Made by a program: the position numbers and the translations under genes
Shown here: piece after piece, positions 27,593 through 36,620 of the stretch
Position numbering within the stretch: the stretch's first letter is position 1
Layout: the number at the start of each line of letters is the position of its first letter
Assembly (NCBI RefSeq): GCF_003014655.1
Contig: NZ_PYAT01000005.1
Span: 124,001 to 188,000 of the forward strand
Direction: 5' to 3'
Origin: Planomicrobium soli
GTDB lineage: Bacteria > Bacillota > Bacilli > Bacillales_A > Planococcaceae
DNA length: 64,000 nucleotides
The notes under the pieces: model-generated
Databases searched by the model: none
What the model was told of the DNA's origin: nothing
The model's input: the letters and a program-made list of their open reading frames with translations, nothing else

Positions 27593-28330
27593 ATGAAAAT
27601 TATACCAGTTGGAATTTGGGGTGCTTTTCCGAATAGAAACGAGGCGACTTCATCTTTTTTGATTGAACAAGATGGTTTTCGCTGCCTGGTTGATTGTGGC
27701 AGCGGTGTATTGGCCGCAGTGCAGAACTACACGGAATTGCGCGAGATCGATGCTGTAGTTATAAGCCATTATCATACAGACCATATAGCAGACATCGGGG
27801 TTTTGCAACATGCTGCGATGATTGGCATGCAATTAAAAGAGTGGAATAATCTACCTTTGGCAATTTATGCCCATGATAAGGATTCTGATGCTTTTGAAAA
27901 TCTTTCTTTCAAAGGCGTTACAGAAGGCCGCCCGTTGAATGTGAATGAGACGGTTCGTATCGGTCCGTGGGAAGTATCATTTTGCGAAACTGTGCACCCG
28001 GTGTATTGCTTGGCACTTCGCTTTTCCTCCAATGGCAAGTCCGTGGTCTTTACTGCAGATACGGAATGGACAGAATCCTTGATCGGTTTTGCAAAGAATG
28101 CGGATCTGCTGGTAGCAGAATCGAATTTATATGAAAAGTATATTGGGGTTATTGAAGGGCATATGAGCGGAAGCCAGGCAGGTACACTTGCGGAAAGAGC
28201 CAACGTGCGGAAATTGTTGCTGACGCATTTGCCGCAGTATGGAAACCTCGAAGAAATACTGCATGCAGCCAAATCAACTTATAGTGGCGAAGTGGATTTG
28301 GCCGAAATCGGCAAAACTTATGATATATAA
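27593..28330 (+). CDS. MBL-fold metallo-hydrolase, YhfI-like
   Basis: A 245-residue metallo-beta-lactamase-fold enzyme related to RNase Z-type and YhfI proteins. The metal motif is SHYHTDHIAD (about 60-69, HxHxDH) with further ligands in TVHPVYCL and VFTADTEW; LLVAES and LLLTHL follow. ATG at 27593 has AAAGGGG seven bases upstream; an in-frame ATG at 27542 has none. The substrate is unknown; related proteins act on phosphodiesters. Confidence 0.88.
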   Translation: MKIIPVGIWGAFPNRNEATSSFLIEQDGFRCLVDCGSGVLAAVQNYTELREIDAVVISHYHTDHIADIGVLQHAAMIGMQLKEWNNLPLAIYAHDKDSDAFENLSFKGVTEGRPLNVNETVRIGPWEVSFCETVHPVYCLALRFSSNGKSVVFTADTEWTESLIGFAKNADLLVAESNLYEKYIGVIEGHMSGSQAGTLAERANVRKLLLTHLPQYGNLEEILHAAKSTYSGEVDLAEIGKTYDI

Positions 28331-28336
28331 ATTTGG

Positions 28337-28376
28337 AAAAGGAAGCACCGTTTTCACGGTCCTTCCTTTTCTTTCG
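28337..28376 (+). terminator. Terminator of the yhfI-like gene
   Basis: AAAAGGAA(g)CACCG pairs with CGGT(c)CTTCCTTTT around a TTTTCA loop, then CTTTC. Confidence 0.8.
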
Positions 28377-28455
28377 CAAAGTTTCTGCCTAAGTGTGTGA
28401 GTTTTCAATAATTGGGGAACAAAAAGAATAACAGGAGGCGGGAAAAGCCAAAGGG

Positions 28456-28608
28456 ATGGAGAGGGGTAAAGACTTTTTCCGGTTGCTAAAAAAGGAAGGA
28501 ATCCGCTTTTTAGCAGCTCGTGTTGACGGCATTGTTGTAGTTATTATAATTATTGTTTCTTTATTAATCGGAACCATCGGGATGGGAGTACACCTTCATT
28601 TGTTTTGA
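28456..28608 (+). CDS. Possible 50-residue membrane peptide
   Basis: A short frame not supported by homology. It begins MERGKDFFRLLKKEGIR, an amphipathic basic helix, and continues into one clean transmembrane helix (DGIVVVIIIIVSLLIGTIGMG). The hydrophobic profile is protein-like, but the ribosome binding site is poorly placed (AAAGGG directly before ATG; AGGAGG 17 bases away). It could be real or chance. Confidence 0.35.
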   Translation: MERGKDFFRLLKKEGIRFLAARVDGIVVVIIIIVSLLIGTIGMGVHLHLF

Positions 28609-28633
28609 AAGAACAATCGAAAAGGGGTGAAAG

Positions 28634-28753
28634 GTGCCGAAGATTAAATTGACGCATGACACAATGTTCTGGAGAAACGCCGCTTTCTTGGCAGCTCAGG
28701 CAGAAAGTTTGTATTCAAGATTTTCTGGTTTTATGCTTAATGCAGAGCTATAG
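28634..28753 (+). CDS. Possible 39-residue peptide
   Basis: GTG start at 28634 with AAAGGGG six bases upstream; encodes a short soluble, partly helical peptide (FWRNAAFLAAQAESLYSRF in the middle). It ends 18 bases before the flavin monooxygenase start and could be a leader peptide of that gene. No family recognised. Confidence 0.35.
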   Translation: MPKIKLTHDTMFWRNAAFLAAQAESLYSRFSGFMLNAEL

Positions 28754-28771
28754 AAGAAAGGGCGTTACGCA

Positions 28772-29776
28772 ATGAGCAAAGAAACAACAGCAATGCCGGT
28801 GTCTGTACTGGATTTGGTACCGGTGCGTGAAGGATATACAGCCAAAGAAGCGCTACAGGATATGGTTGGATTGGCGAAACATGTAGAAAGCTTGAACTAT
28901 CGGCGGTTTTGGCTGTCCGAGCATCACAACACTCCGACGCTCGCAAGTTCAGCGACTTCTATTTTAATCGCAAAAGTTCTTGATAATACACAAACAATTG
29001 AAGTCGGTGCCGGTGGCATTATGCTGCCGAATCATACGCCGCTTGTCGTGGCAGAACAATTCGGGACGCTGGAAACAATGTATCCCGGACGCACTAACCT
29101 AGGGCTTGGCCGGGCACCTGGAACCGATATGAAAACTGCACATGCTTTGCGCAGAACGACTCAGGAAACGGCTTTCGTTTTCCCTCAAGACGTTGTCGAG
29201 CTGCAAAATTACCTAAAGCCGGCTGAACATCAAGATATGGTCAATGCATATCCAGGGGTCGGGACAGAAGTGCCGATTTTTATATTGGGATCCAGCACGG
29301 CCAGCGCGCAATTAGCAGCACGCCTTGGCTTGCCATATGTATTTGCAGCTCATTTTGCACCTCAGCAATTGGAACAGGCACTTAATATTTACCGCAATGA
29401 TTTCGAGGCATCAGAGTATCTTGCGGAACCGTACGTTATGGTTTGTGTTAACGTGATTGCCGCAGAAACCAATGAAGAAGCTGAACTTCTTTCCACTTCA
29501 AGTGATTTGTTTTATTTGAATGTAGTGAGAGGCACAAAAAATCCTCTTCAACCGCCAGTTGAAACAATGGATGGCCAGTGGAGCTTCTATGAAGAAAGCA
29601 TGGTACGTGGCATGTCAAAATATACATTCAAAGGAGACCGGAACACCATCAGCGAGCAAATCAACCGGTTCCGCGGGGAATTAGGAATTGATGAATTGAT
29701 GGCGGTGTCTTATATATATGATCAGGAAAAAAGAAAGCGATCTTATGCAATTTTGAAAAACGCAGTAGAGCAGTAA
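28772..29776 (+). CDS. LLM class flavin-dependent oxidoreductase (luciferase-like)
   Basis: A 334-residue TIM-barrel flavoprotein of the bacterial-luciferase superfamily. The N-terminal motif RFWLSEHHN (about 45-53), [10 protein letters not shown] (about 80-89) and [16 protein letters not shown] (about 105-120) are the usual signature of the YceB-like 'MsnO8' group. It would use reduced FMN or F420-like flavin to oxidise a small molecule, not identified here. ATG follows GAAAGGGCGTTACGC. Probably co-transcribed with the NAD-binding protein 23 bases downstream. Confidence 0.87.
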   Translation: MSKETTAMPVSVLDLVPVREGYTAKEALQDMVGLAKHVESLNYRRFWLSEHHNTPTLASSATSILIAKVLDNTQTIEVGAGGIMLPNHTPLVVAEQFGTLETMYPGRTNLGLGRAPGTDMKTAHALRRTTQETAFVFPQDVVELQNYLKPAEHQDMVNAYPGVGTEVPIFILGSSTASAQLAARLGLPYVFAAHFAPQQLEQALNIYRNDFEASEYLAEPYVMVCVNVIAAETNEEAELLSTSSDLFYLNVVRGTKNPLQPPVETMDGQWSFYEESMVRGMSKYTFKGDRNTISEQINRFRGELGIDELMAVSYIYDQEKRKRSYAILKNAVEQ

Positions 29777-29799
29777 GAAAACGCTAGGAGGAAACCTGG

Positions 29800-30441
29800 A
29801 TGAAAGTTGGGATTATTGGAGCAACTGGAAAAGCGGGAAGCCTTATTATGAAAGAAGCGATGGTAAGAGGGCATGAAGTAACAGCCATCGTTAGAAATGC
29901 GCAAAAACTTGAGCGGCCAGATGTAAAAGTGCTTGAAAAAGAGATTTTCCATCTGACTGCAGATGACTTGAAGCAATTTGATGTAGTGGTAAATGCATTT
30001 GGTGTGCCGGTTGAAAAAGCGGAACAGCATGTAGAAGCTGGAAAATTTTTAATCGAGGCATTAAAAGGTGCACCGAGTACAAGGATGATTGTAGTCGGTG
30101 GCGCGGGAAGCTTGTTTGTCGACGAAGCGAAAACCACGCGTTTTTATGAGACGCCGGAATTTCCGGAAACATTCAAAGCAATCGCTTTAAACCAAAGCAG
30201 AAATTTGGCGGATTTAGAGGCCTCAACCGGAATCCAGTGGACTTTCTTGAGTCCGGCCGCTTTTTTCGACTCGGAGGGAAAGCGTACAGGTTACTATCAA
30301 TCCGGCGAAGACGGATATATCGTCAATTCCAAAGGGGAGAGCTACATCAGCTACCGGGATTACGCCATCGCTTTGGTTGATGAAATCGAAGCCCCAAAAC
30401 ATAAGAACAAGCGATTTACGGTTGTATCAGAAGGCGAATAA
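29800..30441 (+). CDS. NAD(P)-dependent oxidoreductase, NmrA/YwnB-like
   Basis: A 213-residue extended Rossmann protein. The dinucleotide loop GIIGATGKAG (4-13) starts the domain, followed by AIVRN and VVVNAFG; the segment WTFLSPAAFF is typical of the NAD(P)H-binding YwnB-like family. No Y-x-x-x-K pair is evident, as is usual in this group. ATG follows TAGGAGGAAACCTGG. Second gene of a two-gene unit ending in a clear terminator. Confidence 0.85.
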   Translation: MKVGIIGATGKAGSLIMKEAMVRGHEVTAIVRNAQKLERPDVKVLEKEIFHLTADDLKQFDVVVNAFGVPVEKAEQHVEAGKFLIEALKGAPSTRMIVVGGAGSLFVDEAKTTRFYETPEFPETFKAIALNQSRNLADLEASTGIQWTFLSPAAFFDSEGKRTGYYQSGEDGYIVNSKGESYISYRDYAIALVDEIEAPKHKNKRFTVVSEGE

Positions 30442-30458
30442 GTGACCTGTAAACAGGG

Positions 30459-30491
30459 GCCAGCCGATCATATCGATGCGGCTGGCTCTTT
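30459..30491 (+). terminator. Terminator of the flavin/NAD oxidoreductase pair
   Basis: GCCAGCCG/CGGCTGGC stem (30459-30466/30479-30486) followed by TCTTTT. Confidence 0.85.
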
Positions 30492-30626
30492 TATAAATCA
30501 ATCACACAGAAAAGTGAAGTTTGAAAATAATGGATTGCCACTAAACGTTCACGTTCCATCCATTGTCAGCCATGGCTATCATGTATAATAAGAAAAAATT
30601 GATTAGTTAAAGGCGGTAAAAGTATA

Positions 30627-30821
30627 ATGGAATTTTTATATTTTCCGGAAGACAAGACCGAATATATTCCCGGAATCATTTCCGTTATTGTAATATTCCT
30701 CTTATCACTTGTTATTATGTGGCTTCTAGTAAGAGCTTCAAGAAAACAAGTGCAGCAATTAGAAGATCAAGGGTATACAGTAACGCATAATAAAGACAGC
30801 GATAAGAAAAAAGAGTCCTGA
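30627..30821 (+). CDS. Small single-pass membrane protein
   Basis: A 64-residue hypothetical protein. A short acidic N-terminus is followed by one transmembrane helix (IISVIVIFLLSLVIMWLLV, about 17-35) and a charged cytoplasmic tail ending KDSDKKKES. ATG at 30627 follows AAAGGCGG. No family recognised; its terminator overlaps the stop codon. Confidence 0.7.
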   Translation: MEFLYFPEDKTEYIPGIISVIVIFLLSLVIMWLLVRASRKQVQQLEDQGYTVTHNKDSDKKKES

Positions 30822-30840
30822 CAATGTCAGGGCTTTTTTG
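30814..30840 (+). terminator. Terminator of the small membrane protein gene
   Basis: AGTCCTGAC/GTCAGGGCT stem with loop AAT, then six T residues. Confidence 0.85.
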
Positions 30841-30905
30841 GTCTTCCGGAAAATGGTGTATACTGAATACCAATATGACACATGCAGAAATTGGAGAATG
30901 TTTTA

Positions 30906-32192
30906 ATGAAAAATTTAGCTGGTGGTATTCAGTGGGCGGTATTTCTTTTAGCTTCGTCAATAGCAGCTCCGATTGCAATCGCAAGTGTTTTTGGAATGGA
31001 TGCAGGAGACACGACCTTATTTGTCCAGCGCACTATTTTCGTACTGGGGGTTGCTTGTCTTATACAGGCATTTATCGGCCATAAAATGCCAATCAATGAA
31101 GGGCCGGCCGGTTTATGGTGGGGGATCTTCATTGTCTATGCCGGATTGATCGGGATGATGTATCCGACAATGGCCGCTTCCTTGCAGGCTCTTCAAAGCG
31201 GCCTGATTTACAGTGGAGTTCTATTTATGGTTTTTGCATACACAGGCCTTGTAGAAAAGATGAAAAGCTTGTTCACGCCAACGATTACTTTCATCTACTT
31301 GTTGTTGCTCGTTTTGCAGTTGAGCGAATCTATTCTTAAAGGGCTGCTCGGAATTGTGGCAGAAGGAGATCCGATTGATGGCATAATCGTTTTTGGAGCG
31401 GTATTGGTCATCGTGATTACATTTTATTTAATGGGCCATAAAACTGCTTGGGTCAATCGCTATTCAGTGCTTTTGGCCATTTCTGCTGGCTGGTTGATAT
31501 TTCTTCTATTGAATAAAACGCCGAATATTGCATTTGGGGAGAGTTCGACCTTTTCACTCCCGAAAATGTTTGTTTTCGGACCGGTTATTTGGGACAGCGG
31601 CATGTTCGTGACCGCACTATTCCTCACGATTCTGCTTATTGCCAACATGATGGCCTCGGTTCGTGTCATGGAAACGTTATTAAAGAATGAGTTCGCTATC
31701 GTCAAAAAAGACAGGGTCAAACAAGCTTCTGTAGCCTCAGGTCTTAACCAAATCCTGGCCGGCGCATTTTCTTCGATTGGACCAGTCCCGATCTCCGGAG
31801 CTGCCGGTTTCGTAAGCGCCACGAGAACGCCCTCGCTAAAGCCTTTTGTAATTGGCGGTATTCTAGTTGTATTAGTCAGCTTGTTCCCGGACATCATGGC
31901 GCTGCTTGCAGCATTGCCTGCACCAGTTGCTTATGCGGTCATTTTTGCGATTTTCACTAAAATGGTTGAAATGGCATTCAGCGAATTAACTGAAGCAGAA
32001 GATCGGCAGCGCGCTTATAAAGTTTCGGCGTTTGGTTTGATGATCGGCGTCGGGCTTATGTTCGTGCCGTCTGAAAGCATGGTCAACTTGCCCTCTGTCC
32101 TGGCTGCCACATTGTCGAACGGATTGATTGTTGGAACAATGACGGCGATCGCCGTTGAACAAGCCTTAAAATGGAGCAGTGCCAGAAAATGA
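30906..32192 (+). CDS. NCS2 family purine/uracil permease (YwdJ-like)
   Basis: A 428-residue polytopic membrane protein of the nucleobase:cation symporter-2 family, about 12 or more helices. The substrate-binding loop is GPVPISGAAGFVSATRTPS in the second half. Closest layout is B. subtilis YwdJ, a putative purine permease; it is diverged from PbuX at 6.7-8.0 kb. Start at 30906 is chosen because GGAG lies nine bases upstream; the ATG at 30882 has no site. The exact base transported is not evident. Confidence 0.82.
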   Translation: MKNLAGGIQWAVFLLASSIAAPIAIASVFGMDAGDTTLFVQRTIFVLGVACLIQAFIGHKMPINEGPAGLWWGIFIVYAGLIGMMYPTMAASLQALQSGLIYSGVLFMVFAYTGLVEKMKSLFTPTITFIYLLLLVLQLSESILKGLLGIVAEGDPIDGIIVFGAVLVIVITFYLMGHKTAWVNRYSVLLAISAGWLIFLLLNKTPNIAFGESSTFSLPKMFVFGPVIWDSGMFVTALFLTILLIANMMASVRVMETLLKNEFAIVKKDRVKQASVASGLNQILAGAFSSIGPVPISGAAGFVSATRTPSLKPFVIGGILVVLVSLFPDIMALLAALPAPVAYAVIFAIFTKMVEMAFSELTEAEDRQRAYKVSAFGLMIGVGLMFVPSESMVNLPSVLAATLSNGLIVGTMTAIAVEQALKWSSARK

Positions 32193-32225
32193 AAAAAGCC
32201 GGACAAATACTGTCCGGCTTTTTAT
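32193..32225. terminator. Bidirectional terminator
   Basis: A perfect 13-bp stem AAAAAGCCGGACA with complement, A and T runs on the two sides; serves the NCS2 permease and convergent pepF. Confidence 0.92.
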
Positions 32226-34036
32226 TATTTCACTTTAATTTCGTCTGTAAGTTTGACCAGTTCGTCTATTAGCTCGCCGATATAAGCAATGGTATCGCGA
32301 AGCGGTTGTTCGGTCGTGATATCTACGCCAGCCATTTGAGACAGCTCTACAGGTGTTTTTGTGCCGCCAGCTTTTAGTACTTCGATCCAGTCATCGACTG
32401 CCGGTTGTCCTTCTTTTAAGATGCGCTTGGATACTTGTGTGGAAATCGTCAAACCGGCACTGTAAGTATATGGGTATAAGCCCATGTAATAATGCGGCTG
32501 GCGCATCCATGTTAATTCCGCTCCAGGCGTAATTTCCACAGCGTCTCCCCAGAATTCTTCAAGCACATTACGCTTTAAAGTATTCAAAATGCCGGCGTTG
32601 ACGCTTTGCCCGGCGTCAATGCGCTCATACACTTTGCGTTGGTAAGCCGCTTCAAGCAAATGCGTTACAAAATTGTGGTAGTACGTTCTGGCGACGATGG
32701 AAGAAATGACCCAGCGCTTGAATTGCGGATCTTTCGAGCTTTCAAGCAAGTGATTGGCAACGAGCATTTCATTCATTGTTGACGGTGCTTCTATAAAATA
32801 GAGGGAAGGGCGCGCATTGAAGACATTCTGCTCGCGGTTAGCGTTATAGAAATGTCCCGCATGGCCAAGTTCATGAGCTAAGACGAACACTTCGTTCATG
32901 CGCCCTGTCCACGAAATCAAAATATACGGATGGTCGCCATAAGGGCTTGAGCAGAAAGCGCCGGTCGATTTTCCGGTGTTTTGCGCAAAATCGATCCATC
33001 GTTCTGAATACGAGCGGTCAACCATCTCCAAATAATCAGGCCCCATGATTGCAAGGGCATCATCGATGTATTTTTTAGACTCTTCAACCGTGATTTCCGG
33101 TTCGTAAGAAGGGTCTAATGAAATCTTCAAATCTGCGAACGTCATTTTGCCAAGACCATGAACTTCTTGCAGCAATTTCGCATACTTTCGCATATGAGGC
33201 GCAAGTTCTTTCATGATTAAATCAATTTGGCGATTGTATAGGGAACGATCGACTTCTTGATTGAATAATAGGTAATCAAAAATGGTATCGTAGCCGCGCA
33301 AATCTGAGGTTGTTTTTTCAGCCTGCAGCTGCATATCGTAAGTTTTTGCTGTCGTGTGCTGGTAATCTTTTAACTTATTTGAAAACGCGGTAAATGCAGC
33401 GCGGCGGATTTCGACATCCGGTTCTGCTTCCCAGTCTCCTTCAAATGATACGTAGCTGAGCGGATAGCTTTTGCCTCCTGCTTCAAAATCGTCAAACTTC
33501 ATGTCGACCATCTTTGTTGTATTGTATAAGCCGTAAGGTGCACTGAAAGTGGAAGAATAAGCGGCTAACGTTTTTTCTACTTCAGGATGCAATTGATATT
33601 GCTTTTTGCGGATCAACTTCTCCAGGTAAACTTTAAACTCATCAGACTCTTTCATGGCCTGCTGAAGTGTTTCTTCAGGTAAATTCAGAAGTTCGCTGTT
33701 TACAAAGGACAACTTGCTGCTAATTTTTGCGGCGACCGAGCCGAATTTGCTTGAAAGCATTTGAGCCGCATCATCCGTCTGGTCGGTGCTTAATACCAAG
33801 CTCGCGTATGTACTCAAAGGAACCAATTTTTCATAAAGCGCGGCATATGCAGTCAGTGCTCCAACTATGGAAGAAGCATCTTCCATTTTCCCTGAATGCT
33901 GCTGCTGAAAAGCATCGGTCTGTTTTTCGAGCTCCGATAGGGCTTGATGAAATTCTTCTTCTGAAGAAAACAAACTTGTTAAATCCCATGTATCTTCTAG
34001 GCGCACTTCTGAACGTGCCGGCAAACTCTTGACCAT
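32225..34036 (-). CDS. pepF: Oligoendopeptidase F (M3 family)
   Basis: A 603-residue cytoplasmic zinc metallopeptidase cutting short peptides. The zinc site HELGH is at 388-392 and the third ligand is Glu416 in the FIEAPSTMNE segment. N-terminal M3 helical domain and total length match PepF. ATG at 34036 follows AAAAGGAGTGG. Monocistronic. Some PepF proteins act on signal peptides or regulatory peptides; nothing in the context tells which applies. Confidence 0.93.
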   Translation of the reverse strand: MVKSLPARSEVRLEDTWDLTSLFSSEEEFHQALSELEKQTDAFQQQHSGKMEDASSIVGALTAYAALYEKLVPLSTYASLVLSTDQTDDAAQMLSSKFGSVAAKISSKLSFVNSELLNLPEETLQQAMKESDEFKVYLEKLIRKKQYQLHPEVEKTLAAYSSTFSAPYGLYNTTKMVDMKFDDFEAGGKSYPLSYVSFEGDWEAEPDVEIRRAAFTAFSNKLKDYQHTTAKTYDMQLQAEKTTSDLRGYDTIFDYLLFNQEVDRSLYNRQIDLIMKELAPHMRKYAKLLQEVHGLGKMTFADLKISLDPSYEPEITVEESKKYIDDALAIMGPDYLEMVDRSYSERWIDFAQNTGKSTGAFCSSPYGDHPYILISWTGRMNEVFVLAHELGHAGHFYNANREQNVFNARPSLYFIEAPSTMNEMLVANHLLESSKDPQFKRWVISSIVARTYYHNFVTHLLEAAYQRKVYERIDAGQSVNAGILNTLKRNVLEEFWGDAVEITPGAELTWMRQPHYYMGLYPYTYSAGLTISTQVSKRILKEGQPAVDDWIEVLKAGGTKTPVELSQMAGVDITTEQPLRDTIAYIGELIDELVKLTDEIKVK

Positions 34037-34390
34037 AAAACCACTCCTTTTATTACGGATTACGAACTAATTACTAGTATAGCCTCCATAAAAGGAAAAG
34101 TAAAAAAATAATTAAAATTTAGTAAAGATTCTAATAAATTTTTAAAAAAGAGGTTTAAAAGAAAAGTGGAAGGGTATTTTACTTATACAAGGCAGAACTA
34201 CCGTAGGAAGAAACGAATAAACGAGCAATTGAGAAAGATCGTTTATAATCGCCTTCAGACGAGGAATTGCACAGCCTTGGCGGAAAATTTGCTTTACTGG
34301 CGATTTTCACTCTCGTCGAGAAACAATGTTACAAGTAGTTTCTTAATGGAAAGTGTACCAAAAGTAAGATGTAAGTTTTTTGTGTAAGTG
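34037..34390. other. Gene-poor AT-rich region upstream of the candidate small RNA
   Basis: Contains the pepF promoter region and a 73-codon plus-strand frame (34166-34387) that lacks a good ribosome binding site and looks composition-driven. I do not call it a gene. A promoter for the RNA candidate downstream should lie here, but I see no clear one. Confidence 0.4.
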
Positions 34391-34630
34391 CATTTGAAAG
34401 ACTGGCTGCCACTAATCGTCACCTAATGTAGATGTGAATCCACATGCCGGAATGGCAACTAGCAGTCAGAGCAAGTGAACTGTAAGAATGACGAGGGTTT
34501 GTTATTCGTCAGAAGATGACAGTTTGTAGAAGGAATTTAACTGAATTTTCCGCGTGCAGAACCCCCTTTAAGAAGAGGGGAAGCAACAGGAAAAGCATGA
34601 TCTGATGAAAAGGATCATGCTTTTTCCTTT
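34391..34630 (+). ncRNA. Candidate structured small RNA (new or unrecognised)
   Basis: Nested inverted repeats without coding potential. Stem A: GACTG(g)CT (34400-34407) with AGCAGTC (34461-34467), enclosing GCCA/TGGC (34408-34411/34453-34456) and hairpin ATGTG-AATC-CACAT (34432-34445). Stem C: AACTGT (34478-34483) with ACAGTT (34519-34524), enclosing TGACGA (34489-34494) with TCGTCA (34506-34511). Then CCCCT/AGGGG, and a terminator. No plus-strand gene upstream explains the terminators. I could not match it to 6S, RNase P, SRP, tmRNA or a known riboswitch by eye. Confidence 0.5.
34591..34630 (+). terminator. Strong terminator ending the candidate small RNA
   Basis: A perfect 12-bp stem AAAAGCATGATC/GATCATGCTTTT (34591-34602/34613-34624) with a 10-base loop and T tail. 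Confidence 0.85.
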
Positions 34631-34641
34631 GGAATTTTTAG

Positions 34642-34678
34642 CGGCATGAAGCATCAAGCTTCATAGCCGTTTTTTTTC
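34642..34678 (+). terminator. Second strong terminator in tandem
   Basis: CGGC-ATGAAGC pairs with GCTTCAT-a-GCCG (34642-34652/34658-34669), then eight T residues. Lies 17 bases after the previous terminator with no gene between. Confidence 0.85.
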
Positions 34679-34829
34679 TGTAGTTTAAAAGGTTCGGAAT
34701 AGTCCGTTTAGTTCAACGATACTATGATAGAATAAAGAAAATTTATTTCTATTACCATACATAATATTCATTCCCGTATTATAAAGGCCTTTCCTGAAAA
34801 TATTCGACTAAAAGAAAAGAGGTACTTTC

Positions 34830-35309
34830 ATGACGATAAATAATAGACAGGCGATACAAGACGATTATGCAGAAGCATTTGCTTGGTGTTATGGCTGCGG
34901 ACGTTTAAATCCATCTGGCCACCATTTTCGTACGAGCTGGTTCGGGGAAGAAACCATGACTTTTTATGAACCAAAGGAAGAACATACGGCCATACCAGGT
35001 TTTGTCTATGGAGGGCTGATCGCTTCTCTTATAGACTGCCATGGCACCGGTTCGGCTTCATTGGCTTTGCATCGAAAAAATGGTTTTGAACCAGGAAGCG
35101 GAGAAGAGCCGCCGCGCTTTGTCACAGCATCATTGCATGTAGACTACAAGAAGCCGACTCGCCAAGGAACTCGATTGAAAGCTGTTGGAAAAGTTGAAGA
35201 AGTTCATCCAAAGAAATTCAAAGTTACAGTTGAAGTGTTTGCAGAAGACACGCTTTGTGCAACGGGTGAAGTGGTGGCTGTAGTGATGCCGGCTTCTTTC
35301 GGTAATTGA
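34830..35309 (+). CDS. PaaI-like hotdog-fold thioesterase
   Basis: A 159-residue hotdog-fold protein. Near the N-terminus CYGCGRLNPSGHHF is typical of one PaaI subgroup; the active-site helix region PGFVYGGLIASLIDCHGTGS (about 61-80) carries the conserved GG...D/C pattern. It should hydrolyse acyl-CoA thioesters; the substrate is unknown. ATG at 34830 follows AAAGAGGT. Confidence 0.85.
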   Translation: MTINNRQAIQDDYAEAFAWCYGCGRLNPSGHHFRTSWFGEETMTFYEPKEEHTAIPGFVYGGLIASLIDCHGTGSASLALHRKNGFEPGSGEEPPRFVTASLHVDYKKPTRQGTRLKAVGKVEEVHPKKFKVTVEVFAEDTLCATGEVVAVVMPASFGN

Positions 35310-35549
35310 AGATGAATTGACTGTCAGGTTGATAGATTTTCTGTCTTTTGAATTTAGCAGGAATTTTATAACCTAGTTTACTAGTAAGAATAAAAGGTTT
35401 TGTTGTATAATACGTTTATTCTATAAAAATTGAATATTTAAGCTTTTGGATAAAAAGCATTGAGGTCAAAATAAATGAGTTCCTGCTTTCTTGGAAATGA
35501 AAATCCGAAAAGCGAATACCACTTCATAGATGAGAGGAAGCGAGTAGAG

Positions 35550-36608
35550 ATGAGATATGGTTTTTGGATGCCGATTTTTGGCGGATGGCTTCGAAATGTA
35601 GAAGATGAAAATATGCCTACCACATTTGAATACGCAAAAAAAGTGACGCAGTCAGCAGAAAAATGGGGATATGATACAACGTTGATTGCTGAACTGAATT
35701 TGAATGATATAAAAGGAGTGGAAGCTGATTCGCTTGAAGCTTGGTCGACTGCAGCAGCAATTGCCGCTGTAACTGAAAAGATCGAAATTATGACAGCTAT
35801 CCGTCCAGCTTTCCATAATCCTGCTGTTACAGCTAAAATGGCAGCGAACATTGACCAAATCTCAAACGGGCGCTTTACGTTAAATGTCGTTTCCGCATGG
35901 TGGGCAGAAGAAGCACGCCAATACGGCGGCGAGTTTACAGAGCATGATGAACGCTATGAACGGACGGACGAATTTTTGGAAGTAGTAAAAGGCATGTGGA
36001 CGCAAAATGAGTTTTCTTTTAAAGGGAAATATTATGATATCCAAAATGCGCACCTGGAGCCAAAGCCGGTGCAGCGACCGAATCCGATTTTGTATGCAGG
36101 CGGGGAAAGCCCGCGCGGCAAAAAATCGATTGTCGAGAACTGCGATGCTTATGTAATGCACGGCGGAACAGTAGAGGAAATCGAAAAGAAAATTCAAGAT
36201 ATGAAAGACCTTCGCCAAGCAGCAGGGAAAGAACCATTGCAATCATTCGGCATGGCCGCTTATGTAGTATGCCGTGATACGGAAGAAGAAGTTAAGGAAG
36301 AATATGCACGCATTGTCGATATGAAAGACGCGAGCGGTTATGTTGGCTATAACGATTTTGTCAGCAAATCGCAACTGGAACAGCAAGTGAAACTAGAAGA
36401 TTATTCGGTGTCCAACCGGGGGTTGCGTCCGAATTTGATCGGTACGCCAGAACAAATTGCTGACCGAATTCTGGCTTATGAAAATGCGGGACTTGATTTG
36501 TTGCTTCTGCAATTTTCTCCGCAGCTGGAAGAAATGGAACGCTTTTCGAAAAAAGTAATGCCGCTGGTAGAAGAAAAACGAAAAGCGCTTGAAACGCTTT
36601 CTAAATAG
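35550..36608 (+). CDS. LLM class flavin monooxygenase, SfnG/SsuD-like
   Basis: A 352-residue TIM-barrel flavoprotein related to dimethylsulfone monooxygenase SfnG and alkanesulfonate monooxygenase. It opens RYGFWMPIFGGWLRNVEDE, has AIRPAFHNPAVTAKMAANIDQISNGR split around residues 82-107 and the YGGEFTEHDERYERTDEFLEV lid region. It likely oxidises an organosulfur or related compound with FMNH2. Homology favours the ATG at 35550, though the ATG at 35475 has a better-spaced GAGGT and would add 25 residues. ATP-grasp gene follows 12 bases later. Confidence 0.85.
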   Translation: MRYGFWMPIFGGWLRNVEDENMPTTFEYAKKVTQSAEKWGYDTTLIAELNLNDIKGVEADSLEAWSTAAAIAAVTEKIEIMTAIRPAFHNPAVTAKMAANIDQISNGRFTLNVVSAWWAEEARQYGGEFTEHDERYERTDEFLEVVKGMWTQNEFSFKGKYYDIQNAHLEPKPVQRPNPILYAGGESPRGKKSIVENCDAYVMHGGTVEEIEKKIQDMKDLRQAAGKEPLQSFGMAAYVVCRDTEEEVKEEYARIVDMKDASGYVGYNDFVSKSQLEQQVKLEDYSVSNRGLRPNLIGTPEQIADRILAYENAGLDLLLLQFSPQLEEMERFSKKVMPLVEEKRKALETLSK

Positions 36609-36620
36609 GAGGACTTTTTC

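Noticed and set aside
34166-34387. 73-codon plus-strand frame
   Set aside because: Non-ATG start without a good ribosome binding site, no recognisable motif; overlaps the candidate RNA region.
34420-34530. Cobalamin or c-di-GMP riboswitch
   Set aside because: A few words (GTGAATCCACATGCCGG, AGTCAGAG) recalled the B12 aptamer, but the conserved B12-box order and the downstream gene type do not fit.
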